Shown here: one piece after another, positions 5,126 to 5,737 of the stretch
How the letters are laid out: each line of letters starts with the position of its first letter
How positions within the stretch are numbered: position 1 is the stretch's first letter
Source of the DNA: Flavobacteriaceae bacterium
GTDB taxonomy: Bacteria; Bacteroidota; Bacteroidia; Flavobacteriales; Flavobacteriaceae
Assembly (NCBI GenBank): GCA_023141985.1
Contig: JAGLKH010000288.1
Location: 1-5,737, forward strand
Direction: 5' to 3'
Length of the DNA stretch: 5,737 bases
The notes under the pieces: generated by a model
Databases searched by the model: none
What the model was told of the DNA's origin: nothing
What the model saw: the letters and a program-made list of their open reading frames with translations, nothing else
Position numbers and translations under genes: made by a program

Positions 5126-5737
5126 TTAGAAATATTTAAACCACCAATATTTTTCAAACCACACTTTCATCCAGTGCCATAAATAACCGGGTTTTTTCAT
5201 TTTTACAATTGGTAAAGGGGAACTATAGAAATTACCTCCTGCATAACCTGCTTTTCCATTACCCATTTCTAAGAAACATTGTCCTTCACCATTAAATATT
5301 TTGAAATGGTTTTTACCCTGTATCTTTTGAATAATATTATGAGCAACGGTTTCTGCCTGGTAATGTGCAAATACTCCAGCTTTAGGTAATGGCTTACCCA
5401 TTTCCAACGGAATAAATGTAATGTCTCCAATAGCATAAACATTTGAAAACTGCGTTTCCATTGTGTTGCGATTAGTTTCTATCCATCCTGATTTTCCAAT
5501 TAAATTAGTTTTGCTGATTACTGTCGGGCATTGGTGTTTTGGAGTAAAAGCCAGCAAATCGTATTCCGCTGTTTTACCATTACTGAAAGTCAATGTTTTT
5601 TCTGATGCTTCTATGAGTTGATATTCTGGAAAAAACTTAATGCCTTTCATTTCTACCATTTGTCTCACCGCTCCTGATAATTCTTTTCCAGCTACTCCCA
5701 TTGGTCCTGGTTCGGGTGTATAAAGTGATATCTCTGT
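5126..5737 (-). CDS. FAD-dependent oxidoreductase resembling sulfide:quinone oxidoreductase, C-terminal 203 residues
   Basis: The reading frame is open to the right edge and the visible 203 residues are the C-terminal part of a flavin disulfide-reductase-fold protein. The ATG at 5701 is internal, because the frame continues upstream (T-E-I-S-L-Y-T-P-E-P-G-P) and the N-terminal FAD-binding Rossmann motif is still missing. Visible marks are the second FAD-contact motif Y-A-I-G-D (visible residues 101-105), C70 in K-H-Q-C-P and C154 in G-Q-C-F-L. Sulfide:quinone oxidoreductases and flavocytochrome c dehydrogenases use paired cysteines in this half to bind polysulfide. The C-terminus is rich in Trp, Phe, Tyr and Lys (W-F-E-K-Y-W-W-F-K-Y-F), which suits shallow attachment to the membrane where quinone is reduced. 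Proximity to a DsrE-like gene supports a sulfur role. A type II NADH dehydrogenase-like or other SQR-family activity cannot be excluded without the N-terminus. Confidence 0.75.
   Translation of the reverse strand, partial: TEISLYTPEPGPMGVAGKELSGAVRQMVEMKGIKFFPEYQLIEASEKTLTFSNGKTAEYDLLAFTPKHQCPTVISKTNLIGKSGWIETNRNTMETQFSNVYAIGDITFIPLEMGKPLPKAGVFAHYQAETVAHNIIQKIQGKNHFKIFNGEGQCFLEMGNGKAGYAGGNFYSSPLPIVKMKKPGYLWHWMKVWFEKYWWFKYF

Noticed and set aside
5126..5701. Oxidoreductase as a complete 191-residue protein starting at 5701
   Set aside because: The frame continues to the window edge with family-like sequence, and the N-terminal FAD-binding half is absent, so 5701 is an internal Met.

Overview
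The window is AT-rich, about one third G+C by eye. It has A-rich leaders without clear Shine-Dalgarno sites, TAnnTTTG-type promoter boxes, and proteins that read like those of Flavobacteriaceae (phylum Bacteroidota). The genus cannot be read from this sequence. No tRNA, rRNA, CRISPR array or intact transposase gene was seen.

Left part (1-4035), which looks like ordinary chromosome. A diiron-type metallo-beta-lactamase-fold protein runs off the left edge on the minus strand. Across a 217-bp divergent spacer lies a DUF4136-like lipoprotein gene. Its stop is 3 bp from the stop of the convergent rlmL-like rRNA methyltransferase gene. The rlmL-like gene diverges from a second class I SAM methyltransferase gene. 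The 58 bp between the two starts holds a perfect palindrome made of two opposed promoter -7 boxes. The 239 bp after the second methyltransferase hold a 17-codon relic of a four-helix-bundle (S23/IVP-type) gene between short inverted repeats. A ZIP-family metal transporter follows.

Right part (4097-5737), all on the minus strand, which looks accessory. In transcription order it holds a flavin disulfide-reductase-type protein resembling sulfide:quinone oxidoreductase (its N-terminus is off the right edge), a small Met/His/Cys-rich lipoprotein gene that appears broken by two homopolymer frameshifts, a 70-residue membrane protein with a SHOCT tail, and a DsrE-family sulfur-relay-like protein. Two hairpin-forming inverted repeats lie between the oxidoreductase and the lipoprotein gene.

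The right-hand genes suggest handling of sulfide or persulfide together with soft metals such as copper, as in metal-stress islands of Bacteroidota. That link is inference from gene content. The clearest items for a second look are the double-frameshifted lipoprotein gene, the decayed four-helix-bundle gene and the divergent-promoter palindrome. Nothing here is convincing as a wholly new system.
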